A stretch of DNA of 64,000 nt. It comes from Diplocloster modestus. GTDB taxonomy: Bacteria; Bacillota; Clostridia; Lachnospirales; Lachnospiraceae. Both the position numbers and the translations under genes were made by a program. The stretch spans positions 1-64,000 of the forward strand of contig NZ_JAHQCX010000019.1 of the NCBI RefSeq assembly GCF_019042245.1, in the 5' to 3' direction. Below the pieces are notes generated by a model. That model did not search any database and had not been told where the DNA came from. It was given only the letters and a program-made list of their open reading frames with translations. This document shows, in pieces, positions 54,624 to 63,941 of this stretch; the first letter of the stretch is position 1; each line of letters starts with the position of its first letter.

Positions 54624-56711
54624 TTAAATAGAGTAAGCCAGATCCACCGCATCCCGTACAGCCGTCAGTACCTTTCCGATGCCGGAACTGTCGCCCAGAT
54701 TATACAGCTCGGGGACTTTGCCCTCCAGCGCGTGGTACAGCTTGTCGTTGGGTACGGCGCCTACAGCCAGGATAATCATGTCGCAGGGAATCTCGACTAC
54801 GCTTACGGTACCGTCTTTTGCCGTGCGCTCTACGGTCACCACTTTGTCCTTCACAGACAGGACCTTTGTGTTGGCGTATTTCTTAACGCCCATGCGGTCC
54901 AGACCCTGAAGCAGCGGCCATGCGGTACCCGGATCGAAGCCTTTGCCGATCTTGGGAAGGATTTCCACGATGGAGATATTCCGCAGACTGTGATTCATCA
55001 GGCTATCCAGGAAATCCCGGTTTTCCGCGTGATGAATACACAGGAAATGATACTGCTCCGGGGTAAGCGTTCCGGCTTCCGCCAGGACATGGGCGGTTTC
55101 GCAGCCTACCGTACCTCCGCCGATGATGACGACGTTCTTTCCGGGGATGACTTCCTTAGCCAGAATCTGATGTGCTGTATATATGGGAACTGAACCGTCA
55201 TCGTTCGGCAGCGGCATCGTCTTGGGGATCACACCGGTAGCGGTGATCACCACATCAAAACCGCCGGCCGCCACCTCCGCGGCATCCGCTTCTTTATTAC
55301 AGATGACTTCCACACCGGATTCTGCGAGCATGTTCTCGTAATAACCGATCAATTCCATAAAATCTTTTTTGCTGGAGGGAGCCGCCACAAGCGGCAGCTG
55401 TCCGCCGATCCTTCCGTTCTTCTCCCAGAGAGTCACCTGATGGCCGCGCTGAGCCAGATTTACTGCCGCTTCCGCGCCGCCCGGCCCCCCGCCGGCCACC
55501 AGAATCCTTTTGCTTGTTTCCGGTGCGGTTTTATCACGGAAGAGATATTCCCGTCCGGCTTTTCCATTTACCAGGCATTCCCCTGGCTTATCAAAGAAAG
55601 AATTGGCCAGGCATCCCTGATTACATCCCATGCACTTGCGGATCTCACCAAGCCTTCCCTCTTTTACCTTACTGGGCCACTGGGGATCCGCCAGCAGGGC
55701 CCTGGCCATGCTGACCATATCGCTCTTGCCCAGTGCCAGAACTTCTTCCGCTACATAAGGATCGTTGATCCGGTTGGAAGCGGACACCGGAATCTGTACT
55801 GCCTGTTTGATCTGATGCGCCAGATATGTATAAGTCGCCGGCGGCACGTCCCCGGTAATCTGCGGGATCTGTGTCTCATGCCAGCCGCCAGTCACATTCA
55901 GAAGATCCACACCGGCCTCCTCCATAGCCTTTGCGAAAGCCACTGTCTCCGCAAAGCCTGCGCCGCCCGGCATGAAATCATTACCGGTAATCCGCATGAA
56001 AATAGGGAAATCAGGCCCTACCGCCCTGCGGACCGCCTGTACCACCTCCTGTCCGAAACGACAGCGGTTTTCAAGGCTTCCTCCATATTCATCCGTCCTC
56101 TTATTTGTGATTTCAGATAAGAACTGACAGATCAGATAACCGGTGCACGCGATAATCTCCACCGCGTCGAACCCGGCTTTTTTCGCTCTGACCGCTGCTT
56201 CAGCCCATTTTTGCTGTGTGAGCCGGATATCCTCTGCACTCATTTCCCGACTGGTCTCACGGCTGAAACCGCTGAAGGTCGACGATGCGGACAGCCCTGG
56301 AAGGTGATCCGGCATAGAGCCGCTTCGCATATACCGACCGGCGTGATAGAGCTGTGCCCCAGCTTTCGCGCCCCTTTCATGGATGCCCTCGACCAGTTCC
56401 TGGTAGCCCTCGATAAAAGTATCATCACTCAGGCTGTCCAGACCGATGTCGCCGCCCAGATCGTCAATCCGCATACCACCGACCAGGATCATCGCAGCGC
56501 CACCCTTTGCCCTCTCATAATAGAACTCCTTCAACCGGTCGGTGGCGTAACCGTGATCCGCGTACTTCATGTGGAACGCTGGCATGAGTATTCGGTTTTT
56601 GAGTTCCAGCCCGTTAACAGTTAACGGTGAAAACAGATGGTGAAAATTAGTCATAAAACCCCTTTCCGCCTGCCATTCGTTTCGTCGATTCTTTGTATGC
56701 AGGCTTACCAT
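54624..56711 (-). CDS. NADH:flavin oxidoreductase / 2,4-dienoyl-CoA reductase-like (old yellow enzyme fusion)
   Basis: About 695 residues. The N-terminal FMN TIM barrel reads LFSPLTVNGLELKNRILMPAF. A 4Fe-4S site follows (CMGCNQGCL...C), then C-terminal FAD and NAD(P) Rossmann domains (ILVAGGGPGGAEAA; VVIIGGGTVGCETA). Relatives reduce enoates, dienoyl-CoA or steroid/bile-acid double bonds in gut anaerobes. I favour ATG 56711, six bases after AGGAGG; ATG 56654, just before the usual family start, has AAAGGGG and may be used as well. It is a single gene, convergent with the sugar-acid operon. Confidence 0.9.
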   Translation of the reverse strand: MVSLHTKNRRNEWQAERGFMTNFHHLFSPLTVNGLELKNRILMPAFHMKYADHGYATDRLKEFYYERAKGGAAMILVGGMRIDDLGGDIGLDSLSDDTFIEGYQELVEGIHERGAKAGAQLYHAGRYMRSGSMPDHLPGLSASSTFSGFSRETSREMSAEDIRLTQQKWAEAAVRAKKAGFDAVEIIACTGYLICQFLSEITNKRTDEYGGSLENRCRFGQEVVQAVRRAVGPDFPIFMRITGNDFMPGGAGFAETVAFAKAMEEAGVDLLNVTGGWHETQIPQITGDVPPATYTYLAHQIKQAVQIPVSASNRINDPYVAEEVLALGKSDMVSMARALLADPQWPSKVKEGRLGEIRKCMGCNQGCLANSFFDKPGECLVNGKAGREYLFRDKTAPETSKRILVAGGGPGGAEAAVNLAQRGHQVTLWEKNGRIGGQLPLVAAPSSKKDFMELIGYYENMLAESGVEVICNKEADAAEVAAGGFDVVITATGVIPKTMPLPNDDGSVPIYTAHQILAKEVIPGKNVVIIGGGTVGCETAHVLAEAGTLTPEQYHFLCIHHAENRDFLDSLMNHSLRNISIVEILPKIGKGFDPGTAWPLLQGLDRMGVKKYANTKVLSVKDKVVTVERTAKDGTVSVVEIPCDMIILAVGAVPNDKLYHALEGKVPELYNLGDSSGIGKVLTAVRDAVDLAYSI

Positions 56712-56747
56712 TTTCACCCTCCTAAAGCTAATCTCCTATATATATTT

Positions 56748-56776
56748 ATTATATCGCCGGACAGATGAATTAGCAA
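56748..56776 (-). promoter_or_regulatory. Promoter of the flavin oxidoreductase gene
   Basis: On the minus strand TTGCTA (56771-56776), 17-base spacer, perfect TATAAT (56748-56753). Confidence 0.65.
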
Positions 56777-56937
56777 CGCTCACTTTGGGTTATATTTTTT
56801 CTGTATATCTTCACGTATGTATCGGTGCGGTGAATAATCATGTTCTTTCAAAATTGTCGTACCCTGTAGCAAAAGAGCTTTAGTTTGTGTAGTAAACATG
56901 TTTTCGCCTGTGTAAGAAATGCGTTATAGGCCGTTTC

Positions 56938-56966
56938 TTGTATATAAACAGAGCATGTGCTATGAT
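56938..56966 (+). promoter_or_regulatory. Promoter of the hydrolase/condensation-like pair
   Basis: TTGTAT (56938-56943), 17-base spacer, TATGAT (56961-56966). Confidence 0.55.
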
Positions 56967-57080
56967 AAATAAAATAAAAGGAATAAATACGCATCAGTTA
57001 AATGATAGGAAAGAAATAATAAATAATATCTGTATAATAGGAAGCACGGGGAGAGGCCCGGAGGAAGATGAGGCTGTTGG

Positions 57081-58007
57081 ATGGCGATAAATAAAGCGAT
57101 GAAGGTTGTACTGAAAGCACTGTCTTACGGGGATATTGAGGTAGAGTCCTCCCGGCAATTTGCGAATTTGAAGTCCCTGGACCCAATGAAACTGTTTTAT
57201 AAGAAATATAATGGGAAGATTTATAATGAAGGACACGAAATACCGGTCCGGTTTTACATGCCGGATGAGAAGAGCCTGGAAACCGGAGGAAAAGGGAAGC
57301 CGGTGCTGTTATTCTTTCACGGCGGCGGCTGGGTCACCGAGAGTGTGGAAAACTACGACCGGGTGTGCGCCCGTATGTCTCAGGATACGGATCATGTGGT
57401 CGTGTCGGTAGAATACCGGCTGGCCCCGGAGCACAAGTTTCCCACGGGACTTCAGGACTGCTATGCGGTCGCTAAAGCCCTGTACACACGGCAGATCATG
57501 GAGATAGATCCCGGCCGGATCACATTGGCAGGGGACAGTGCCGGCGGGAACCTGTGCGCCGCGGTGAGTCTGATGGCCAGAGACCGGGGAGAATTCGCAC
57601 CAGCCCGCCAGATCCTCATATATCCTGCCCTGAACAATGATTACACGGATCAAAGCCCATATATCTCCGTGAAGGAAAATGGGCGGAGCTATCTTCTGAC
57701 GGCAAAGAAAATGGAACAATATCTGGAATTATATCAGGGCAGCCCTGTAGACAGACGGAATCCATATTTTGCCCCCCTGTGCGAAAAAGATCTGAGCCGG
57801 CAGCCACGGACCCTGATATTGACGGCGGAATACGACCCGCTAAGAGACGAGGGGGAAGAATACGGAAAAAGACTTGAGGAGGCTGGAAACCAGGTAAGCG
57901 TATACCAGGTAAAGGACGCGCTGCATGGTTTCTTCGCACTGGGAATCAAGTACTATCACGTACAGGAGAGTTTTCAGGTGATCAATCGTTTTTTGAAGGA
58001 GGAATAA
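57081..58007 (+). CDS. Alpha/beta hydrolase of the hormone-sensitive lipase type
   Basis: A 308-residue protein with the HSL oxyanion motif FHGGGWV (near residue 77) and nucleophile elbow GDSAGGN (Ser near 154). The acid lies in TAEYDPLRDEGE and the histidine in ALHGFF (near 280). It should be a cytoplasmic carboxylesterase or acyl-ester hydrolase. The next gene, a condensation-domain-like acyltransferase, starts 7 bases later, so the pair probably works on one acyl compound. Confidence 0.88.
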   Translation: MAINKAMKVVLKALSYGDIEVESSRQFANLKSLDPMKLFYKKYNGKIYNEGHEIPVRFYMPDEKSLETGGKGKPVLLFFHGGGWVTESVENYDRVCARMSQDTDHVVVSVEYRLAPEHKFPTGLQDCYAVAKALYTRQIMEIDPGRITLAGDSAGGNLCAAVSLMARDRGEFAPARQILIYPALNNDYTDQSPYISVKENGRSYLLTAKKMEQYLELYQGSPVDRRNPYFAPLCEKDLSRQPRTLILTAEYDPLRDEGEEYGKRLEEAGNQVSVYQVKDALHGFFALGIKYYHVQESFQVINRFLKEE

Positions 58008-58013
58008 AGAAAC

Positions 58014-59828
58014 GTGTTTCACACAAAGAGAGCTTATTGGCGGAAATTAGACAATGCGGCCAAGATCTTTCCGGCGACCAGCGGTAAACGGGATACCCGC
58101 GTATTCCGTTTCTACTGCGAGCTTCACCAGGACGTAAAGCCCGAAGCCCTGCAAAAGGCTTTGGATACCACGATAGAAAAATATCCGGTTTTCCTCTCTG
58201 TACTGCGCAAAGGATTCTTTTGGTATTATCTGGAGGAGAGCTCCATCCGTCCGCTGGTAAAACAGGAAAGTAAGCCGCCCTGCAGCAGCCTATACATTCA
58301 TGATAAAAAAAGCCTGTTATTTGATGTTACTTATTATAAGAAGAGGATCAATTTTGAAGTGTTCCACGCACTGACTGACGGGACCGGCGCCACCCAGTTC
58401 ATCCGGGAGCTGGTCAAAAACTATCTGGTACAAGTCCATGCCTCAGACGGTCTTACCGATGAGCCATTAACCGATTCATCCATTACCTTACAGGATCTGG
58501 AAGACGACAGCTTTACCAAATACTACAGCCCGAATGACAAAAAGAAAACAAGGAAAGTCAAAGCATTCCAGCTGCATGGACCAGGCACCAGGGACGGTGA
58601 ACTTCAGATTACGGAAGCCACCCTGTCGGTCAAGAACGTTCTGTCCAAAGCAAGAGAATACGATGCCTCCATAACCGTCTACCTTACGGCAGTCTTTTTG
58701 TGCGCGATCCATGAGGAAATGAACCGGTTTCAGGAGCACAAACCTGTGGCCCTGATGGTGCCACTGAACCTCAGAAAATTCTTTCCCTCCGATTCCATGC
58801 TGAACTTTTTTGGCTGGATCGAACCCAATTACCGTTTCGAAGCCGGCCGTTCCACTTTCGGAGATGTAGTTCAGGAAGTAAAACAATATTTCTCCCAAGA
58901 ACTGACCAAAGACCAGGTGGCTGTCCGCATGAACGAGCTGATGGGACTGGAACGCAATCCGATCCTTCGGATCCTGCCTCTGGAGATCAAAAACTTCGGC
59001 ATGAAGCTGGGCGCCCGTTTCTCAGGAAAAGACGTAACCGCGGTATTCTCCAACATGAGCGTGGTATCCATGCCCGACCAATATATCCCATACATCAAAC
59101 GTTTCGGGGTGTTCACCAGCACCCCCACCATGGAGTTATGCATGTGTTCCTTCCAGGACCAGTTGGCGCTCACCTTCACATCCCGCTTCGAGAGCCGGAA
59201 CATCGAGAGGAACTTCATCCGTATCCTGAAGGAACACGGAATCGCAAGTGAGTTCCCGGAACCCGATTACCCGCCCCGCCAAAAAGAGAGGCTTATGGGC
59301 AAACGTTTCTTCCAGTGGTTCACCTTTGGCAGCATCGCCGCCGCAGTCATCACAGTCATGATAAACATGATCGTGACCCCGCACCTATACTGGTCCCTCT
59401 TTGCCGTGGCCGGTGCGTTCAGCATGTGGCTGGCTCTGGCGGTCGCCTTCTTCAAACGCCGCAACCTGTTGAAAAACTCACTATGGCAGCTTTTCATCAT
59501 AACCATCGGCTGTCTGATCTGGGACCTGTGTACCGGGTGGAACGGCTGGTCTGTGGACTACGTCCTTCCGTGCATGTGTGTTCTGATCCTGGCCTCTATG
59601 ATCACCATCACTTTCGTCCAGCGCCTTAAGCCAAAAGATTACATGATCTATTACGTCATAAATGCCCTTTACGGATTGGTTCCGGTAATTCTCCTGCTGA
59701 CAGGGATAGCTGCCGTGAGGTACCCTTCCGTGATCTGCTCCGGTATTTGCCTATTGAGCCTGGCAGGGTTGGTTATCTTCAATGGACGGGACTTTTTTTC
59801 TGAGATGGGGAAGAAGCTGCATATTTGA
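58014..59828 (+). CDS. Condensation-domain/alcohol acyltransferase-like protein with membrane C-terminus
   Basis: A 604-residue protein. Residues about 1-420 resemble a condensation/acyltransferase domain with the active-site phrase FHALTDGTGAT (HxxxDG type, near residue 120). Residues about 430-600 hold six hydrophobic segments, like the DUF6320-type tail seen in clostridial relatives. The product is unknown; an acyl-lipid or acylated envelope compound is plausible. The start is GTG 58014 with AAGGAGG upstream. No NRPS or carrier protein is nearby, so it stands alone with the lipase-like gene. Confidence 0.75.
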   Translation: MFHTKRAYWRKLDNAAKIFPATSGKRDTRVFRFYCELHQDVKPEALQKALDTTIEKYPVFLSVLRKGFFWYYLEESSIRPLVKQESKPPCSSLYIHDKKSLLFDVTYYKKRINFEVFHALTDGTGATQFIRELVKNYLVQVHASDGLTDEPLTDSSITLQDLEDDSFTKYYSPNDKKKTRKVKAFQLHGPGTRDGELQITEATLSVKNVLSKAREYDASITVYLTAVFLCAIHEEMNRFQEHKPVALMVPLNLRKFFPSDSMLNFFGWIEPNYRFEAGRSTFGDVVQEVKQYFSQELTKDQVAVRMNELMGLERNPILRILPLEIKNFGMKLGARFSGKDVTAVFSNMSVVSMPDQYIPYIKRFGVFTSTPTMELCMCSFQDQLALTFTSRFESRNIERNFIRILKEHGIASEFPEPDYPPRQKERLMGKRFFQWFTFGSIAAAVITVMINMIVTPHLYWSLFAVAGAFSMWLALAVAFFKRRNLLKNSLWQLFIITIGCLIWDLCTGWNGWSVDYVLPCMCVLILASMITITFVQRLKPKDYMIYYVINALYGLVPVILLLTGIAAVRYPSVICSGICLLSLAGLVIFNGRDFFSEMGKKLHI

Positions 59829-59837
59829 GGGACGATG

Positions 59838-60267
59838 CTGAAAGGGAGCGGAGGCGGAGGGATATTCCGTAGGGTTGCCGGCCTCTGGAGACATTGGCGG
59901 CGCTGGCCGGACGGCAACGGCTGTTCCTGCGCTGTGGGGATCATTGGCCGTGTGCCGGGGCTGTGGGCTTGCGCCGGCTGCTGCTAAATAAAAACGGACC
60001 GGCGGGGTCAGGAACCGGGGCCATTCACCAGGAACGCATGATGCGTTCCCGGTTCAGAGCCCCTTGCGTGTCGGCGTGGAACGCCGCCCCGCATCCTGAC
60101 CCCGCCGGTCCGTTTTTATTAAGCAGCAGCTCGGCCGCCCAATGCCCCGGCACACGGCCAATGATCCCCACAGCGCAGGAACAGCCGTTGCCGTCCGGCC
60201 AGCGCCGTCAATGCCTCCAGAGGCCGGCAACCCTACGGAATATCCCTCCGCCTCCGCTCCCTTCCAG
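59838..60267. repeat. Giant hairpin element B (430 bp)
   Basis: The outer arms (59838-59960 and 60145-60267) are reverse complements over about 123 bases with only a few mismatches or wobbles. Inside are a GGGC/GCCC stem, TTGC (59969-59972) opposite C (60136), GCCG/CGGC, a one-base T bulge (60131), GCTGCTGCT/AGCAGCAGC, an A.A mismatch (59986/60121) and a perfect 27-bp stem (59987-60013 with 60094-60120). Small GGAACGCAT and GGCGT hairpins lie in the centre. It occupies most of the 737-base gap between the acyltransferase gene and rpsL. Confidence 0.95.
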
Positions 60268-60457
60268 CCCGGCGTTTATATGAGTCAGGGCGGTTTGCGG
60301 CTAGGATGCAGAAAAGCTTAAACTTAAACTTGGTGCTACCGGGTTTGATCGAGTGTGTTGGATTCTTAGCCTTACACATTTCAAATTCCCCACAACCCCC
60401 GCCCCTTTTTTTCCGTCCCGTTATTAAAATTAAAGAAACGAATTATGAAAAAACAGC

Positions 60458-60486
60458 TTGACAGAAAAGGATCCACCCATTATAAT
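60458..60486 (+). promoter_or_regulatory. Consensus promoter of rpsL-rpsG-fusA
   Basis: Perfect TTGACA (60458-60463), 17-base spacer, perfect TATAAT (60481-60486), about 80 bases before rpsL. A separate strong promoter is needed because the operon is detached from rpoBC here. Confidence 0.88.
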
Positions 60487-60565
60487 TATTTAGCGTGCAT
60501 GCGGATGCATTATATTTTGCATACACAAAACAGTTTGGGAAATCCACTATCAGGAGGTGAAAGAA

Positions 60566-60988
60566 ATGCCCACATTTAACCAGTTAGTAAGAAAGGGACG
60601 TCAAACATCTGTAAAGAAATCCACAGCTCCGGCTCTGCAGAAAGGATATAACTCTCTGCGTAAAAGATCTACGGATTTATCTTCTCCCCAGAAGAGAGGT
60701 GTTTGCACCGCAGTGAAGACCGCAACCCCTAAGAAGCCGAACTCCGCTCTTCGTAAGATCGCCAGAGTTCGTCTTTCCAACGGAATCGAAGTGACGAGTT
60801 ATATTCCCGGTGAAGGCCATAACCTTCAGGAGCATAGCGTTGTTCTGATTCGTGGTGGAAGGGTTAAGGACTTACCTGGTACCAGATACCATATTGTCAG
60901 AGGTACCCTGGATACCGCCGGTGTTGCCAACAGACGGCAGGCCCGTTCCAAGTACGGCGCTAAGAGACCCAAAGACGCCAAGAAATAA
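60566..60988 (+). CDS. rpsL: 30S ribosomal protein S12
   Basis: 140 residues, starting MPTFNQLVRKGR. The decoding-site segment TATPKKPNSALRK carries the lysine whose change gives streptomycin resistance (wild-type KKPNSA). The second hot spot GGRVKDLPGTRYH is wild-type. The start is ATG 60566; the in-frame GTG 60557 overlaps AGGAGG. It is first gene of the str operon. Confidence 0.98.
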   Translation: MPTFNQLVRKGRQTSVKKSTAPALQKGYNSLRKRSTDLSSPQKRGVCTAVKTATPKKPNSALRKIARVRLSNGIEVTSYIPGEGHNLQEHSVVLIRGGRVKDLPGTRYHIVRGTLDTAGVANRRQARSKYGAKRPKDAKK

Positions 60989-61179
60989 TTCTTGTTGAGT
61001 ATCACAAACAGAACTATGGTTAGTGTAGGTGTTTCATCCCTGTTTTCAATATGCATCAGATAACATCATGAATTACCGCACGAACACATTAAGTCCATAG
61101 AACGACACATGTGAGTACCGATGAATTAACCGAAAAGAAGCTGCCGAAAAAGGCGGCAAATGTTAAGGAGGGAAGTAAC

Positions 61180-61650
61180 GTGCCACGTAAAGGACATACT
61201 CAGAAAAGAGATGTATTAGCAGATCCGTTGTACAATAACAAAGTAGTCACCAAATTAATCAACAACGTTATGCTGGATGGTAAAAAAGGTGTTGCTCAGA
61301 AGATTGTATACGGAGCATTTGACAAAGTAGCTGAAAAAACCGGGAAACCGGCGATCGAAGTATTCGAAGAGGCTATGACCAATATTATGCCTGTACTGGA
61401 AGTAAAAGCGAGACGTATCGGTGGTGCTACCTATCAGGTACCGATCGAAGTTCGTCCCGACAGACGTCAGGCCCTGGCTCTTCGCTGGTTAGTATTGTAT
61501 TCCCGCAACAGAGGCGAGAAGACGATGGAAGACAGACTGGCAAATGAGCTCATGGACGCAGCCAACAACACAGGCGCATCCGTGAAGAAGAAAGAAGATA
61601 TGCACAAGATGGCAGAGGCGAACAAGGCATTTGCTCACTACCGCTTCTAA
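61180..61650 (+). CDS. rpsG: 30S ribosomal protein S7
   Basis: 156 residues, the standard length, beginning MPRKGHTQKRDVLADP and with the rRNA-binding RRIGGATYQVPIEVRPDRR. The start is GTG 61180 after AAGGAGGG (61165-61172); an in-frame start at 61111 would add a 23-residue tail not seen in S7. S7 nucleates the 30S head. A 190-base leader with a GCTGCC/GGCGGC hairpin separates it from rpsL. Confidence 0.98.
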   Translation: MPRKGHTQKRDVLADPLYNNKVVTKLINNVMLDGKKGVAQKIVYGAFDKVAEKTGKPAIEVFEEAMTNIMPVLEVKARRIGGATYQVPIEVRPDRRQALALRWLVLYSRNRGEKTMEDRLANELMDAANNTGASVKKKEDMHKMAEANKAFAHYRF

Positions 61651-61761
61651 TCTGTTGCCGGATTGTATTATTCAGAGTAAAAAGTCCGCTTTTTGCTCTT
61701 GCGTCTGCGGATCTGCCCGGGAGGGCAGGTTTGCAGCACTAGATTTAAGGAGGAAAATCCC

Positions 61762-63879
61762 TTGGCTGGAAGAGAATATCCGTTAGAGAGAACCAGAAAT
61801 ATCGGTATCATGGCGCATATCGATGCGGGTAAAACCACATTGACCGAGCGTATTCTTTATTATACCGGTGTGAATTACAAGATTGGTGACACTCATGAGG
61901 GTACTGCTACCATGGACTGGATGGAGCAGGAACAGGAAAGAGGTATCACCATCACTTCAGCCGCCACCACATGTCACTGGACATTACAGAAAGAAAACAA
62001 ACCTATGCCGGGTGCTCTTGAGCATCGTATCAATATCATTGATACTCCCGGACACGTGGACTTTACCGTTGAGGTAGAACGTTCCTTACGTGTACTGGAT
62101 GGTGCGGTTGGTGTATTCTGTGCAAAGGGAGGCGTTGAGCCTCAGTCCGAAAATGTATGGCGTCAGGCTGACAAATACAATGTACCCCGTATGGCATTTA
62201 TCAATAAGATGGATATCATGGGTGCAGATTTTTACAATGCTGTAGATATGATTAAGACCAGATTGGGTAAAAATGCAGTTCCGCTTCAGCTGCCGATCGG
62301 CAAAGAAGATGAATTCAAAGGCATTATCGATCTGTTTGAAATGCAGGCATATATCTATAATGATGACAAGGGCGAAGATATCACTATCGAAGCCATTCCG
62401 GAAGATATGCAGGCACAGGCTCAGGAATATCGCACCGACCTGATCGAGAAGATCTGTGAGACGGACGATGAATTGATGATGGAATATCTGGAAGGAGAAG
62501 AACCTTCTACGGAGGCATTAAAAGCAGCTCTTCGTAAAGCTACCTGCTCCTGTGAAATTATTCCTGTCTGCTGCGGTACCGCATACCGGAACAAAGGTGT
62601 TCAGAAGCTGCTGGATGCTGTTCTTGAATATATGCCCGCACCTACCGACATCCCTTCTATTACCGGAACGGATCTGGACGGTAACGAAGTGGAGAGACAT
62701 TCTTCCGATGAAGAGCCTTTCTCCGCACTGGCATTTAAAATCATGGCTGACCCGTTCGTTGGAAAACTGGCATTCTTCCGTGTGTACTCCGGTACGATGA
62801 ACTCCGGTTCTTACGTATTGAATGCGACCAAAGGCAAAAAAGAGCGTGTAGGCCGTATCCTGCAGATGCATGCGAACAAGAGACAGGAACTGGATAAGGT
62901 ATATTCCGGTGACATCGCCGCTGCTGTTGGTTTCAAACTGACAACCACCGGTGATACGATCTGCGATGAGCAGCACCCGGTTATCTTAGAGTCCATGGAG
63001 TTCCCGGAACCGGTTATCTCCGTTGCGATCGAGCCTAAGACCAAAGCAGGTCAGGGCAAGATGGGTGAAGCGCTGGCGAAGCTGGCAGAAGAAGATCCCA
63101 CCTTCCGGACGCATACGAATCATGAGACAGGCCAGACCATCATCGAAGGTATGGGCGAGCTGCATCTGGAAATTATCGTAGACAGACTTCTCCGGGAGTT
63201 CAAAGTAGAGGCAAACGTAGGCGCCCCTCAGGTTGCTTACAAAGAAACCTTTACCAAGACCGTGGAAGTGGACAGCAAATATGCGAAACAGTCCGGTGGA
63301 CGTGGACAGTATGGACATTGTAAGGTTCGTTTCGAACCGATGGATGCCAATGCGGAAACCACATTCATTTTCGAATCTGCGGTTGTCGGCGGTGCGATTC
63401 CGAAGGAATACATCCCGGCTGTCGGCGAAGGTATCGAGGAAGCTTCGAAGGCAGGTATCCTGGGCGGATATCCCGTTCTTGGTATCAAAGCTACCGTATA
63501 CGATGGTTCTTACCATGAGGTTGACTCCAGTGAGATGGCATTCCACATCGCCGGTTCCCTAGCATTTAAGGACGCTATGTCCAAAGGAAATCCGGTACTG
63601 TTAGAGCCGATCATGAAAGTGGAAGTAACCACACCGGAAGACTATATGGGCGATGTAATCGGTGATATCAACTCCCGCCGTGGCCGTATCGAAGGTATGG
63701 ATAACATCAACGGTTCCGAGCTGATCAAAGCATATGTACCGCTTTCCGAAATGTTCGGTTACGCTACCGATCTTCGTTCCAAAACACAGGGCCGTGGTAA
63801 CTACTCCATGTTCTTTAACAACTACGAGCAGGTGCCCAAGTCCGTACAGGAAAAGATTATCGCTGATAAGAATAAATAA
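61762..63879 (+). CDS. fusA: Elongation factor G
   Basis: A 705-residue translational GTPase. G1 is AHIDAGKTT, the switch-1 region is RGITITSAA, G3 is DTPGHVDF and G4 is NKMD. Domain IV has GRGQYGHCKV, and the C-terminus is MFGYATDLRSKTQGRGNYSM. EF-G drives translocation and ribosome recycling. The start is TTG 61762 with AAGGAGG eight bases upstream; the open frame back to 61693 has no ribosome site. Confidence 0.98.
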   Translation: MAGREYPLERTRNIGIMAHIDAGKTTLTERILYYTGVNYKIGDTHEGTATMDWMEQEQERGITITSAATTCHWTLQKENKPMPGALEHRINIIDTPGHVDFTVEVERSLRVLDGAVGVFCAKGGVEPQSENVWRQADKYNVPRMAFINKMDIMGADFYNAVDMIKTRLGKNAVPLQLPIGKEDEFKGIIDLFEMQAYIYNDDKGEDITIEAIPEDMQAQAQEYRTDLIEKICETDDELMMEYLEGEEPSTEALKAALRKATCSCEIIPVCCGTAYRNKGVQKLLDAVLEYMPAPTDIPSITGTDLDGNEVERHSSDEEPFSALAFKIMADPFVGKLAFFRVYSGTMNSGSYVLNATKGKKERVGRILQMHANKRQELDKVYSGDIAAAVGFKLTTTGDTICDEQHPVILESMEFPEPVISVAIEPKTKAGQGKMGEALAKLAEEDPTFRTHTNHETGQTIIEGMGELHLEIIVDRLLREFKVEANVGAPQVAYKETFTKTVEVDSKYAKQSGGRGQYGHCKVRFEPMDANAETTFIFESAVVGGAIPKEYIPAVGEGIEEASKAGILGGYPVLGIKATVYDGSYHEVDSSEMAFHIAGSLAFKDAMSKGNPVLLEPIMKVEVTTPEDYMGDVIGDINSRRGRIEGMDNINGSELIKAYVPLSEMFGYATDLRSKTQGRGNYSMFFNNYEQVPKSVQEKIIADKNK

Positions 63880-63912
63880 GGCGAAATCAGCCCATAATTT
63901 AGTAAATTAGGC

Positions 63913-63941
63913 TTGAATTTATTTCCGTTATGAAATATAAT
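63913..63941 (+). promoter_or_regulatory. Promoter after fusA, probably for tuf
   Basis: TTGAAT (63913-63918), 17-base spacer, perfect TATAAT (63936-63941). The next gene lies outside the window; tuf is the usual neighbour. Confidence 0.6.

Larger units (their letters stand above)
56712..57080. other. Divergent promoter region of 369 bases
   Basis: Holds one minus-strand promoter (56748-56776) for the flavin oxidoreductase and one plus-strand promoter (56938-56966) for the hydrolase pair. It is AT-rich; no gene or stable hairpin was recognised. Confidence 0.6.

Noticed and set aside
59669..60283. Open reading frames on both strands through giant hairpin B giving nearly the same peptide
   Set aside because: The shared peptide is a trivial result of the inverted repeat. 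The frames lack ribosome sites and recognisable domains.
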